From contig CM067355.1 of NCBI GenBank assembly GCA_034190875.2, forward strand, positions 34,809,777 to 34,873,776: a DNA stretch of 64,000 nucleotides, written 5' to 3'. Position 1 is the first letter of the stretch. Every line of letters starts with the position of its first letter. The DNA comes from Urechis unicinctus. Its lineage: Eukaryota; Annelida; Polychaeta; Xenopneusta; Urechidae. Made by a program: the position numbers and the translations under genes. The notes under the pieces were generated by a model, which saw only the letters and a list, made by a program, of their open reading frames with translations, ran no database searches and was not told the origin of the DNA. Positions 23,821-36,900 of the stretch are shown piece by piece.

Positions 23821-26771
23821 AAACTGGTGGCAAGCGGTGGGATCATCACGCTCGAAATGCTTATTTACGAGTTTAATTTTTGTTGAACAAGCGCATCGCC
23901 AGCTCAGTAGACAGTACCAACCGCGGACAACATTATTGATCTAAGTAGACTACTTGAATTGTGTTCAGAAATTCTGGCGTCCATTTTGTGTGATAGTCAG
24001 TGTTTGTGCAGTTTGGCGGGAAATTTGTTTCCCGTAGACACTATCGTTTTAGTACTCTATTTCATCCCAAAATTCTGACGCCTATTTTGTGGACGTCCGT
24101 CATTGGTTATGTTACTACTAAATATTAGGCAGGTTATTTGTGTCCGGTGGACATTGTTTTTAGTACGTGGAATTCGTTCAGAAATTTTGTCGTCCATGAA
24201 TGGGCGTTGGTAAAGTTTCTGTGCAGTTGTGGTGTAATTTTGTTGACATAAGCCACCTTGTGTGTGAATCTCTTCTAACTGATAGCAAATTGGTCCCCTT
24301 CGATCAATGTGACCTGTGCTAGTATAGCGAAATGATGAGCGATCGTGGTAGCACTATCCCATATAGTAACTTTTCAGGGGTGTCCAGTGAGCACAGTGAC
24401 ATGTCCGTTCCAAATTCTCCTAATTCTTTTATCATGAGCGATGACAACGGGAGAATGTCACATACTGTTAATGTGGCTTTGAAGAGTCAGAATGCCACAG
24501 AAGTTACAGCAGAGCTACCTCGAGGCCCACTGGGGATGGGTAGTGCTTATAACTTAGATCTCCTAGCAGCTGCAGCAAACACTGTTGGGGTTGACTCCTC
24601 AACTGTAGAATCTATTCCGACTTCAAGTAGTGTCCAAGGGGACAGGCAGACATTTTCCCCTGCTGTGTCTGGTACACCTATCCGAGAAAGTCTTGTTTCC
24701 CAACCCAGGGCACCTCAGGAGACTTATAGGCCTCCATACCCAACACCGTACCAGCAAGGTTCCCCTTATGGTCCCTACCATATGCCAAACAGTGGGTTCC
24801 CTAATCCTCAGTTTATGTATCCTCATCAGCCTTTCCCCTTTGCATGGCCGGTTCAGCAGTCAATGCCTTGGGGGATGCGGGGACCAATGCCACACCAACC
24901 TGGTATAGGTTTTCATAGTGATTACTGGGGAAATGGGCAAAATAATAGCATGTATCCTCATGGTTCTTTTGGTGGTAGTTGTCCAGCCCCTTCACCGCAA
25001 AGAGTTCCAGGCCAGAGGGAAGCAAGGGTAGAGCAGCAGTCCACCCATTCTCAACCACAAGCGCCGCTTACTCCATGGGACTTGCCACCGGTAGTTAATA
25101 CCCCAGGTAGAACAAGTCAGGGGTTAAACGGTCCTGCTCTTATTGGCGAAACAGTAGCAGACCACTTACCGTGTGTGGTTCATTTACCTGCTCCAATTGA
25201 TTCAGTTCAAAATGCCCAGCTACAGGCTCCTGTGTCCAACCTTGTTAACAAGAGGAATCACAAAAGTCCCCCTACCTATGATGGTAAATCAAGCTTCAGG
25301 GATTATTTGACTCAGTTTGAGTTGATTGCCCAAATGAATGATTGGAATGAGAAAAGTAGTGCCTTAGAGTTGGCAACCAGTCTGAGTGGGGCAGCTCAGA
25401 GCATACTGTGTGATATGAATGTAGAACTCAGAAGTAATTATGCTGCTCTAACTCGCACACTCATGGCTAGGTTTGAGCCTGACAATCAGTCAGAGGTTTA
25501 CAGAGCTCAAGTGAAAGGCAGGATCAGGCGTAGGTCAGAACCGCTCAATGAGCTTATGCAAGACATAAAGAGGTTGGTCAGATTGGCTTATCCCTCGGCT
25601 GGTAGTGACATCAGGAAAGCTCTAGCTAGGGACTGTTTATGGATTCTTTGGAGGATCTAAATATGGAGTTGTTTGTATTTCAAGCTAAGCCCAGAAACAT
25701 TGATGAGGCGCTGAAGTCAGCACAAGAATATGAGGCTTTTCTGATTGGACGTGCGCTTAGAACAGGTGGCCATAAGCCACACAATGCTTTAAGAAGCTGA
25801 GGGATGAAAGGAAGAAGCTACGCGCCCGTCGAGTGGAGCTTCAAAGCGACATGCCCAGAGACACGGTTAAAAGTGACAAGTATTCCTCCTCCTCAGCAGT
25901 GTCGGGGGATAGTGATGAGGCATCGGGGCGTCCCCAACCGCCACGCGATACACCCAAAAAGATTGCATCTGCTTACTCCAATGCCAAACCTGAGCCTGTC
26001 ATGGTCAGCAAAACTCAAGTTTCTATTGTGCCTGACCTACAGACAGACAGGTTGGTAGTGCCTGTGCCATATAGCAAGCCTGTGGTGTTACCTGCTCAGG
26101 ATATGCCTAGTTCTGTGCATGAGCCCAGTGTGATGGGTCAGCCCATTGTGATCAATGAGAGTTGTGTGACCACTCTGCCGGCGCCGCCACCTCCTACATG
26201 TGGAGGAATGCTCACCAGACTACCCATACCACCTCCCATGAAGCCTGTTGGGGAGTTTGATAGTGATACGGAGAAGACCCCCTACAGTGATGGTTCGGGA
26301 GCTGACACCCCTCGCAGGAGACCCAGTATCCGTGATCTTCCACCGCCACCTGGTGATGATGCATCAGACTCAAATGGAAATAGCAGCGATGACAAGTATC
26401 CTAGAGTGAAGGGTGTTGGAAGTGATGCTGACAACCGACATGGGGCCTCCGACCGCAGCCACAGCCCCATGAAAAATGACGAAGGCCCACCCACGAAGAG
26501 GCGCATGTTTGCTATTCAGAGGATGAATCAAGAGGCTATTTGTGCCTGGGATGAGAGGTGTGTTGAGGTGTTTGAGATTATCTGCCAGATTGAGGAGGGC
26601 TGTGTTACCAAGCAGAACTTGTCAGAAACTTTCCGCGGGATGAACAACACCTGACCCTCAAATTGAATTTTCTGTTATTTGTGGCATTTCTTTTCTTTTT
26701 GTGTTGTTGCATGAAACGTTTGTGTGGGTATGCTTGTATGTGGCATGTTTGGGCCTAACTCTTGGGGGCAG

Positions 26772-27350
26772 TGTGGCAGATGCAGGTTTTCGCGCCTAAC
26801 TGCTTCCCGCTCTAGGTGGGGGGTCTGAGTCGCGCAGTTAATGATGGGTGAGATATTTGGTGCATTTGTTTCACTTGTATATTAATGTACTTTTGTATTG
26901 ATGTTTCCTGGGTAGGTATATAATATGTTTAATATTGCATATGAATGTTATATTTAGTTAATTATTTAGTTTATGTATCTTTTGTGGAGTCACGTGACCC
27001 CCCGGACTATATAAGTTGGGGTTTCAGCGCGAAAGATGAGATCGAGGTGGCTTTGTTGTTGGTGTGATTGTGGTTCCAGCGTCCGATTTAGTTGGACTTG
27101 GGATTATTTTCACCTTAATCGTTGGTATGTTCCATTTGAGGAACTTGTTGTAATATTTGCCTGTTTGAGAGCAGAGAACTGTTCTTAGCATAGCCTACCT
27201 CGTACTTAGCTGGTGTTGTGCTTTTAAATAAAATAAATCTACTTTTGGCTCCATACAATCTGTGTATTTTTTTGTCGGGCGAAGCGTGTTCAATAGTTCA
27301 AGTTTTAGATTTACCCCACTCGCTATTTTAGAAACCACTCGCACGCTACA
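26772..27350 (+). repeat. 3' LTR of the 23-27 kb element
   Basis: Begins TGTGGCAGATG after a short purine run (ttgggggcag) and ends CGCTACA. The right part matches the 5' LTR; the first ~150 bp are unrelated to it. Confidence 0.85.
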
Positions 27351-27354
27351 TTAA

Positions 27355-28890
27355 TATCTAACGGGTTTAACATGGATTGATTTTACGAAAATAGTATGGG
27401 GGGGACTGTTTCTTAATTGACTGCCATTCCGTGTGTTAAGTATTGTGATCACACATTGTATCGAAAATCCATTTTTACCTCGTTTTAATATTGAATATTT
27501 GGCGGTCGAACAATTGCCGGTTCTCCAAAACCCATCAATTGTGATGCTCATGCACGATCCACGGCTAAAGTTAGGTTCACCAAAGGCCCATGGAGTAAAG
27601 CTGATCGGTTCCTTAACAAACGTGTCCAGGTTGTCGGCTGTATGTAAACATCGACGAACAGCAATAATTACCTTGTTTACAGTACAAGAATTCGAACAAA
27701 ATTATCCGCTTTCATTATCCAATTCTTGCAACATTTATGCATGTAAACATTGTCACCGCTGAGTTCCCATTTTTCTCGTCTTGATGTCAGTCCGTCCCGT
27801 CCCAACTGACAATATATGCCCTCCATGTTGCAGACATATATTGTAGCTGTCGAACCAAGAAGTCTGAAACTTGGTAGCTTTCAATGTAAACAAATTCAAT
27901 AACTGGTGTGGCAAAACCAATCCAATAATCAATATTTGGCATGACTAGATTCGCACCAAACAGCAATTACGTGGGCATTAAACTAAAGACACATTCCATA
28001 GTCTGACACAGCATTATTATGTGTAGCTCACATAAAGGCCGCCAATATCACACAGAAATCACATCTTCTCAACACAGGGACTCGGTGTTATGATGTGGAG
28101 GTCCTCTGACACGAGCGAAGCTGCACATAGAGCCCCGTTAGTGCTCTCCTCCCTCATACCCTGCTCGGGTCAGGCGCAGATGCTGCATCAATCGGTAATT
28201 AAATCAAATACTGCACCTGAAGGTTTCATGTCATTTATTTGGACATTCAATCATACGCTTTTATAATAACTTATCCAAGTGGGGAGTTTTAATGGCTAAT
28301 TGGGATATTTATAGCCTTTGATAAACTGATTCACAATTTATGGAAGCTAATGGTACAAATCCTAGTTTTGTTTTGTAGAAGTTCATACTTGCTGCCAGAA
28401 CTCGATAAGTGTTTGTCTGTGAACTCCCTCAGTTCGCCCCGGCACTGCATGGCGCCTGACATCTACCCTCAGGTTTGCGTTCTACCGTGGAAAATTCTTT
28501 CAGGCAAATGCATCCAATGTCCAATGACATTGAGATATGCTGGTGATAATTCAGATGGTATCGATATCAGCTCCAAACCAATCATGTTCGCTCTCATTGC
28601 ATTACTAACTAGTAAATACTGAAATGTCAGTGTCGTGGTATATTTATTTACTTATCTACCTGCAGAGCAGTGAATGGGTTATTCAGCGACAAACATAGTT
28701 TTGTGCAATTGTGGTGGGAAAGGAACTGCAAAGCAGGAGTCTCCATATAACGTAATAAGTCGTTGAAATGATAACATCCTTGGTCATATAATGGCATCCC
28801 ATCTGGATCAACAAATCAACAAAACCTGCAGTCTGATGAATGCACATAGTGATTTGTGGGTTTCTTAGCAATTTGTAAGGAAACATACAG
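27355..28890. other. No gene recognised
   Basis: About 1.5 kb with a 109-codon and a 90-codon ORF on the plus strand (27433-27762, 28350-28622). Neither shows a recognisable domain, signal peptide or good splice context, so they are not called as genes. Confidence 0.35.
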
Positions 28891-28892
28891 CG

Positions 28893-29145
28893 GGATGCAT
28901 TGACAACGCTGTCATAAACAGCATTGACAACGCTGTCATAAACAGTAATGACAACGCTGTCATAAACAGCATTGACAACGCTGTCATAAACAGTAATGAC
29001 AACGCTGTCATAAACAGCATTGACAACGCTGTCATAAACAGTAATGACAACGCTGTCATAAACAGTAATGACAACGCTGTCATAAACAGTAATGACAACG
29101 CTGTCATAAACAGTAATGACAACGCTGTCATAAACAGTAATGACA
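28893..29145. repeat. 24-bp minisatellite, about 10 copies
   Basis: Units gacaacgctgtcataaacag plus taat or catt. The period is divisible by three, so open frames (VVITVYDS-type) run through on the minus strand. Confidence 0.95.
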
Positions 29146-29980
29146 GAGTGCATGCCATCACAGCACCTAACCGAGTCTTGCATCGAACATTCAACTTGGT
29201 GATCTCTTCGTCAGGTATTAATTCAACCTGGTCAATTGTCAGAGCTGTTTGGGCACCCAGGTACTGACGGGCCTAACCACCCGCTATGACCGCAACAAAC
29301 TGGGTTCGGCAGGTGGGACAGAGACCATGTCTGGCTCTACAAGGAGTTGATCAATAATAATCATTCCATATTGTTAATAATCAGTCGTGATGTTTCTAAT
29401 ATACACTGTCGAAATCTAATATATTGGTATGCCTCCCAGAAAATACCGCCTAACCTGGCAACCAATGACACGGCCATGTTCATGAGCATCCACCCGAACA
29501 ACAGCATATGTGATAGGCTAACCAGTATTCTGCAGCAGTTTTGCGTGCTTGGTCTCGGCTAGTAGTTGGTGTACAGCGCCTTGCTCCTCCCTTGTCGGTA
29601 TCACATTATTCTCACGCAGGGCGTCTTCGTGGTCCTTTGTGTGGAAGAGCAACGGGTCTGTTCCTGCAGGTCCTTCAGAACTGAGTTGTTCTTTTGAAGC
29701 CGCTCGCCATGATTAACTATGTAGACATCGGAATCGGCCATCACCCAGGTCCGCACCACAGAGCTTCTTCAATATGCCCTGAAATGCAACTTACAAACGG
29801 TGCATATGAAATATACTCCGAAATGCAGCACCAAAGAACAATACATCCACAGTACATCTTCAAAAGGGCTTAACTCAAACCTGGCGTGATGAGAGATCAT
29901 AGCGATGAGAGATCAGTGCGCGCGCAGTCAATTAGAGCAATGATATCATAATTATACATACCACTGTCTGCCAGGCATCG
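29146..29980. other. Possible decayed coding sequence, minus strand, unidentified
   Basis: Several minus-strand segments have coding-like composition: TIDQVELIPDEEITKLN (about 29190-29240), SSEGPAGTDPLLFHTKDHED (about 29620-29690) and MADSDVYIVNHGERLQKNNS (about 29680-29740). They lie in different frames with stops between them and match no family I recognise. This may be a decayed element or host pseudogene. Confidence 0.25.
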
Positions 29981-29984
29981 CATG

Positions 29985-30112
29985 GACGGCCACGCAGAGC
30001 ACAGACAGCCATGCAGAGCACAGACATGCAGAGAAAAAACATGCAGAGAAAAAACAGCCATGCAGAGCAAAGACAGCCATGCAGAGCAAAGACAGCCATG
30101 CAGAGCAATGAC
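29985..30112. repeat. ~18-bp degenerate minisatellite
   Basis: Repeated gccatgcagagcaaagaca units with variant forms (gaaaaaacatgcaga), about seven copies. Confidence 0.85.
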
Positions 30113-30310
30113 ATTCCTATGGAATAATGACAGCAAAGTTATAAAGCAAATTGGAAGTCATCATCAATTGCTCTTCATGAGTGTAGTGTCGGTGCTCTGT
30201 AGCTATTGCTGTGAATATCAATGATAACGAGGCTATGTGCAGAATCTTGTCAGCGGTCGAAGTGCATCATATATGACTGCCCGTGTTGTAATTTGCATAA
30301 ATGAGCGCGA

Positions 30311-30424
30311 CTTAAACTGTCTCAGTGATCAGTATTGACGCGCGAATGACTTAGGTGAAACCATCCTCTTAAACTGTCTCAGTGATCAGTACTGACGTAT
30401 GCATGACTGAGGTGAATCTATCCT
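30311..30424. repeat. 57-bp tandem duplication
   Basis: Two copies of a 57-bp unit beginning cttaaactgtctcagtgatc, differing at several positions. The second copy runs directly into the dispersed repeat that starts at about 30425. Confidence 0.85.
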
Positions 30425-30590
30425 AAAATAGGACGCCTTCTTGTCATAGCGTTCAGTATAGCGCCTAATGACTGCGGATGTGTGCGGCTCTATGCCATTG
30501 AGGAGATCGGATGATTGGCAGTGAAAGGGTTGATGGGCTGTGGGGGAGGGCGATGGGCAACGAGGACGTGTGTGGTGTGTGGTGCGGTTG
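30425..30590 (+). repeat. Dispersed repeat, copy shared with 39.8 kb
   Basis: Shares taggaygccttcttgtcat, gcggtcagtata-like and gttgatgggctgtggg segments with 39766-39900, in the same order and strand. The two copies have diverged but are colinear. Confidence 0.6.
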
Positions 30591-31260
30591 GGGCTTGATA
30601 CGCCGGGCTTCTCAGTTAGATCAGCTGATAATAACCAGCGCACCTTCCCAAGGTAACCGCGTTTGAGACCAGAAAACACCTTTGAATCAACCTTTCCATA
30701 CATGATCTACAACAATGTCGATATGGGTGGCTCGCATGCTGTGATTCAGATGACTGGCCCATAGCGATTGGGAGAGGAGATGGTCAGTGTGTGCGTGAGG
30801 TACAATCTCGTCGATGTCTATTCACCAACAGGAGACGTTGCTATTGCATGCTGCAGTGACGGGATGAACGGAGTAGGACGCGTGCCTGGCCAGTTGATAA
30901 GTGGCTGAGCAGCATTACATCATTAATCGAGGAAACATCACAGTGACTTGTGCTTAGCAGCACTACTGGCTTCAACATGGAAAGATCATCGTCTGTGGCG
31001 TGTATCGCACAAAGTGTTCTGCTCAAAACAGCGACTCCCCCAAACTGCCATGTGCTCCGTACACCTCTCTCCAAACTTGGCCTCAGACCTTGAGATAACA
31101 ACCATGACCACTTTTTGTATCAAGCATCTGTTTGTGGTGTAGTTCGGAATTCGTGAACTGGGTGACAGACTGGACTCCAGTGTTAATGCTAGCGTTGCTG
31201 CCTCTCTCCTGGCTCTACCGCCAATGTTGTAGGGTAATGCTGTATTAATATAGCACGGAA
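30591..31260. other. No gene recognised
   Basis: Only short ORFs without domain resemblance or clear splice sites. Confidence 0.35.
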
Positions 31261-31262
31261 AC

Positions 31263-31905
31263 ACCAACAAACTCTTACTTACTCACCATGCACACACATA
31301 TCAACAAACTCTTACTTACTCACCATGCACACACATATCAACAAACTCTTACTTACTCACCATGCACACACATATCAACAAACTCTTACTTACTCACCAT
31401 GCACACACATATCAACAAACTCTTACTTACTCACCATGCACACACATATCAACAAACTCTTACTTACTCACCATGCACACACATATCAACAAACTCTTAC
31501 TTACTCACCATGCACACACATATCAACAAACTCTTACTTACTCACCATGCACACACATATCAACAAACTCTTACTTACTCACCATGCACACACATATCAA
31601 ACTCTTAAACTCTTACTTTACTCTCACCATGCACACACATATCAAGAAACTCTTACTTACTCACCATGCACACACATATCAACAAACTCTTACTTACTCA
31701 CCATGAACACACATATCAACAAACTCTTACATATCAACCATGCACACACATATCACTCTTACTTACTCACCATGCACACACATATCAACAAACTCTTATC
31801 AACAAACTCTTACTTACTCACCATGCACACACATATCAACAAACTCTTACTTACTCACCATGCACACACATATCAACAAAAGCTTACTTACTCATCATGA
31901 ACACT
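31263..31905. repeat. 37-bp minisatellite, about 16 copies
   Basis: Units of 37 bp (accatgcacacacatatcaa plus caaactcttacttactc). The period is not divisible by three and lacks stops, so one repeat opens three overlapping plus-strand frames with the same peptide cycle. Units are nearly identical until about 31590, then scrambled. Confidence 0.97.
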
Positions 31906-32235
31906 CATACCATACACGCACACTTCAGGAATATGTTACTGTCTCACCATACACGCACACTTCAGGAATCTGTTACTGTCTCACCATGCACGCACACATC
32001 AGATAACTGTTAATGTCTCACCATGCACGCAAATATCAGCATACTGTTATTTAGTCACCAATCACGCACGCACCAGCAATCTGATACTAACTAGTCATGC
32101 GCGCACACACCAGGACACTGTTACCCACTCATCATGGACGCACACACCAGCAAACTGTTACTAAAACATCGTGCACGCACACACAAGCGATTTCTTACTT
32201 ACTCACCATGCACGCACACAGCAGCACAAACTTGC
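31906..32235. repeat. Degenerate flank of the 37-bp array
   Basis: Recognisable but diverged units (caccatrcacgcacac, ctgttac) continue to about 32225. The gradient from identical to diverged copies is typical of arrays that expand from one side. Confidence 0.8.
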
Positions 32236-33190
32236 TTGAATGTTCGAGTTATAAGTGACATTACACATGGCTATTTGTCTTGATTATTTGTTACTACCAT
32301 TAATGGTGTTTATCTAATGGTGCGGATCGATGATGATTGTCACAAATGTTTGCTGCACATTCATGTAAAATATTGACAAACCAATACGTCACAGACTGTC
32401 TGCTTGTAATCTTTACGTTGGTATTGGGCTGAACTAGAAGGACTTTTGCTGGACAATTCACACCATATTATTATAACGTGGCATAATCTACGAATAGCAT
32501 GGTGTCGATACACAAACAGCAAAGTTTTTCACAAAGACGCTCCATTCGATTCTAATGGAAAGGCATTGTACTATTTTTATCCTCGAATTCGCTGCATTTG
32601 ATTATTACCTTTCACATGAATTGCGAATAAACTGATATATGACGTTATATATTATGACCAATAAGGACACAACATTCAGCGCACCTTGCATTGGGCTTAA
32701 ATATTCGTGATACAACCAATGATGCTACTAGATAAAGATATCCAACTCCTGTCATTTTGGGCCTCTCAGCCGTGAAAGACATACGGTGGCGCCGCCGCAC
32801 GCTGAGTTACCACGACTAAAACAATTGCCGACAACGGTCGTTGATCCTGCTACAGATTTTTCTTCCCCGTTTTCTCAAATAGCTCAAATCAACGTGAATT
32901 GAACATGTCAAATAAATGAATCAAACAAAATAATTAAATCTCTTTCTCAAAAACATTTGATTTTATTTTTGTTGGCATTTTTTCCCCATAATAAAAACAA
33001 ACTGACAGTCAATGATAGCCCTAGGCAAAGAAACTCCGCCTCTGACAGCGCCACGATATTTACAACTTTCGATCTCTCACATCCGAGCCCTAAGGTGGCA
33101 TCAGATCATCAAATCACTGACCTGGAGATCGATATATTCTAATTTGCAAAAGTGAAAGTGGACCCCACACCATACACAACCGAAATTCTT
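32236..33190. other. No gene recognised
   Basis: AT-rich sequence with no coding resemblance; probably partly LINE or intergenic. Confidence 0.35.
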
Positions 33191-33194
33191 GTAC

Positions 33195-33649
33195 ACGGAT
33201 TCATATAATATCGGCTTGATTACTGCAGTTCGCTGCTATATTGAGCCCATTCGTACCCAATCGCAAGACTACAACACGCCCAGAATACGGCCGCCCGCCT
33301 TGTTGCAAAAGGAGAGCACAGGGATAACATTCAACACATCATGCGTACCCTTCAATGGCTCCCTGTGGAAAAACGTATTGTACACAAAATTCTTCTGCTC
33401 ACCTCTAAAACTGTTATTAGAACCGCGCTAAGCTACCTACAGGAACTTACTGCTCAATACCAACCTGCAAGGGAACTTCGATCGATGGACAAGTATCTTC
33501 TTCAAGTCCCAAAATCCCCACATATGTCGTCATACGGTGCCAGAGCGTTCAGTAATGCCGCGCCAAGTTTGAGGAACGCACTTCCCATCGACATTCGTCG
33601 GTCGAATACGCTTGATGTATTCAAATCAAACTCAAGACATTTCTTTTAA
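33195..33649 (+). pseudogene. CR1-like LINE, 3' end of reverse transcriptase ORF
   Basis: Last ~150 codons of a non-LTR reverse transcriptase of the CR1/L2 group: LDYCSSLLY (about 33215), then NTAARLVAKG, LQWLPVEKRIVHKILLLT, SYLQELTAQYQPARELRS, YGARAFSNAAPSLRNALPID and a final FKSNSRHFF before the stop at 33649. This is the hallmark C-terminus of the group. At least one frame change lies between the LDYCSSLLY and NTAARL segments. The rest of the LINE is missing, as expected for a 5'-truncated copy. Confidence 0.9.
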
Positions 33650-33924
33650 ATCATTGCTATGCCAATTAACTGCCTGCTTAAGCGCCTTTGAGCAGGATTA
33701 TTTCCTGGAAACAGGCGCTATACACATGCCATATATGTTACGTTATGCTATACAATATCGTGATACATCACACAAATGACAAAACGAAGTTGCTCTATTC
33801 AATCCATTCACCAACACACTTGATGGTAGTTAATAAATGCCAGAACATATTTCCATTGCCATTATAAACACAGACAGGTGTAAATGTACATTTACTTGTT
33901 TATCTAGAAATATGGGAGAGAAAT

Positions 33925-36900
33925 CTACATATTTGGTAAACTACTGATGATTGTATTCATTACACCTTTCTTTGACACAGACATCTCTATAACATTTTTG
34001 GATTCATGTTCAACTAGTGTTAACACATCCAGTAAACAAGTGGAAGGGGCACACAGACCAGTCTCGTTAGGTTTTTTTCTTAACGAGGAATTCATGTGAT
34101 GGTTTCTCATGATCTATGTCAGTTGACAACTTATAAGAACAAGCCGAGCACATGTGACTTTTTAGCTTCTTGACAATATAACCACCAATGTATGCCAAAA
34201 CATTTGTTTCTTGATGGTCGAGAGGATCGATGACATCGATGTCTGTGAAATTGTATACAGTCAGTGTTTGTCTCACACTGTCTGGTAGCTGGTTCAGTAG
34301 CGCCTCCTGGTGAGATACCACTGGTTCCAAGGAAGGTGCCGCAGGTCTGTGTGCTGCCAGGTTTACCAAGAATTTGTCAACATCTTCTTGGCAGTTGGAG
34401 TTGCTTATTGGTGCCATGGCACCATCCACCATAACCTAAGAACTGAAATAGCATTATTAAAAGTACACAAATAAAGTTTACTGAAGAACAATGAGGGTCA
34501 TAGATACATCTGATCATCTTACAAATCAGATGTTTGTGATAATACCAATACCAATTAAAAATACCTGTCTCAAAGCTGCTCTGAACTACCGGGAATCTGG
34601 ATTGTCACGCTGGTTTCCTTTGGACCTGATGATCGTAAACATGTTCTCCAGGCAATCTTGGTTGAACCTGTTAGTCAGTAAGAACTTCACGCCGTGGGTG
34701 TAGTGGAGTTTATCCCAAATCTCCAGCAGTGATTCTATGGAGATCTGCCATCCACGGGAACAAACTGGTGTGTGGGATCCTGAAATATTATGAATAAAGT
34801 ATTAAATAATATCACTTAAGTACTTATCATTCTGTACATATAAATAAATTAATATTGAATATATAATATTTGAAGTGTTGAAGATTTGTATGTCATGCCT
34901 TTGGTTTTGATGCTTCTTATCCACTCCTGCTCTTCATGAATTCCACATGTGCAGACATTGCGGAGAGGCCATGACGCATAAGGCCTGGACTTATCAGAGA
35001 GCTGCTGTTGAATGTGTTGACCAGCTGGTCCATCTGCTCACAAAACGCGGCAGTGTGTTTGGCTTCTTCTGTAAATAAAAACCAATAACATTCTTATCAA
35101 AGAAATACCTGTATTGTTCGAAAATGAACTATATACCAGTAGAATATGTTTCTGTTATGATTTGCCAATCAGCCATGGCGGTCATTCCGAATGACTGAGT
35201 ATTTGTGTGGTCAGCCGAACACCAAGTGGGGCAAAGGGTGGTAATTCCAGATGCTTTCCTGTGAGACGTGAAGCCAAACGGATAGCTTTTGAACAATCCT
35301 GGTCATAGAAGTCGTGTATGTGCTGCCACAGGATGTCTTTCCCATCTACGATGAAACCATGGTTCTTCAGGTTGTTTCTCATCGACTTTTCCAAGTGGGA
35401 TGGATCGTACATGACAAATATCTGGTATTCACCATGGTGAAAGAAAGGCTTATTCACAGTGATACCAAGCTGCTTCTCAAACAAGTTGACATTGTTTGAG
35501 CCCTAATCAGAAAGAACTACGAGCACAGTCATTCCGACTTCCTGGAGCTTCTCTCTGATAGAGCAATGATTTCATAGTGGAACAACTCATAGTACCACTA
35601 GACAGGAAATAATTGACTGGTAGTTTCCATTTTGTCAGGAGTCCTCTGACCATAAAAACTAAAGCATGGTTAGCCAGTGCATCCGACCGTTCGGTGGTAT
35701 GAGAAAATCTCTCAATCATATCACTATGTTTGTCATATGACACTCCTTCTTTGATGGCCATTTCATCAATACTAACTAGTTTGTCATTTGCTGGAAGGTT
35801 GGCGACTTTTATCTTCCGTGCCTCTAGGATGTTGTCACCGAACCCAGAAGAGATGTCAGCAAGGTAGTGACTGATGGAAGATCAAACACTCTACGGAGCA
35901 GTTTGTACGTCTTAGGACTCGAGTGAAGAAGTGTCAGAGCAAACGTTTTGTCCTTCTCAGTCCACCGGCCACCTCAGGCTGACTTATTGCTCATCCGGAC
36001 TTGTGCCATCACAAAATGCAACTGAGATGGTGACAGAAACTGTGACAGTTTGGTCCGTAGATCCAAAAGCACCTAAGCTTTGGTAACCTTCTTGTGGACT
36101 CTAACAGGTCGCTGCAGTGCCTTCTCCTTCCAGCGGCGTACCTGAAAAACACATATATAAATCCTATCAATGACAATTTGAGTTAAAACATGCGATTTCA
36201 TAGCACCAGATATATAGGGTACCATAGTGTGATGCACCCTGAATAAAAATAGCTAACAGAATGTTGTATTTAATGATAACATCTAGGAAGATTTAGAGAG
36301 CTTTGGCCACACCAAATTAATTTGTTTTTGTCTGTCATTATTTTTCTAAGCTTCAAAAAGGTATAAAAAATTCATTAGGGGGAAAAAATGGGATGCAATT
36401 CCATTAACCAAGTAATTAATTTGTTGTGGCCTTATTCTACAAACAAATTGAAAAACTGGTAATCTTTTATATATTTATACACAAAATTCGCTGGTAGGTA
36501 TTTATACCACAAGTAAAAAAAAATACCCAAATACAAATTAGCATTAAAAAAATGTTATTAAAATCATATTTTTCTGAATTAATTTTATGTAAATGAAACA
36601 AATATCATAAACAAGTAATATAATAGTAAATGGGTTTGGACTGTGTAAGTGAATTTTTTTATTTCTTTAACACATGTAACTGAAATAAAATATCCTTTAT
36701 GTTTTAAGAAATCATATGGATAGTTATAAGTTTAAGTTAGTGCATTTAAGACTTTAATTGTTTAAACCTTATCTGCTAAAAAATAAATAAAAAACCAATA
36801 AATATGATTATAAAACATAAAAATATAGCTTATTTTTAATATAACACCTGCATCTTTAAACTATGATTTTTTTTTCTTCAGTTTCTCTATTTTCCTTTCT

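Larger units (their letters stand above)
23249..27350 (+). mobile_element. Non-autonomous Gypsy-like LTR element with gag-like region
   Basis: A 4.1-kb LTR element, bounded by TTAA on both sides (23245-23248 and 27351-27354), with outer ends TGTAGCG and CGCTACA. After the 5' LTR comes a conserved leader (aactggtggcaagcggtggg) that includes the likely primer-binding area. The next part, about 24330-25800, is gag-like: a proline/serine-rich N-terminus, then SPPTYDGKSSFRDYLTQFEL and LSGAAQSILCDM, typical of Metaviridae gag. Then comes a proline-rich acidic segment (about 25830-26650), which I take as the tail of pol. No reverse transcriptase or integrase is present, so it would depend on a partner. 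The coding part is broken at about one or two places. The similar R-U5 parts of the LTRs suggest a young insertion. Confidence 0.85.

Noticed and set aside
27433-28622. Two plus-strand ORFs of 90-109 codons
   Set aside because: No domain, signal peptide or splice support; chance ORFs are expected at this length.
31288-32013. Overlapping 106-191-codon ORFs in three frames
   Set aside because: A 37-bp unit free of stops cycles through all frames; this is a minisatellite.
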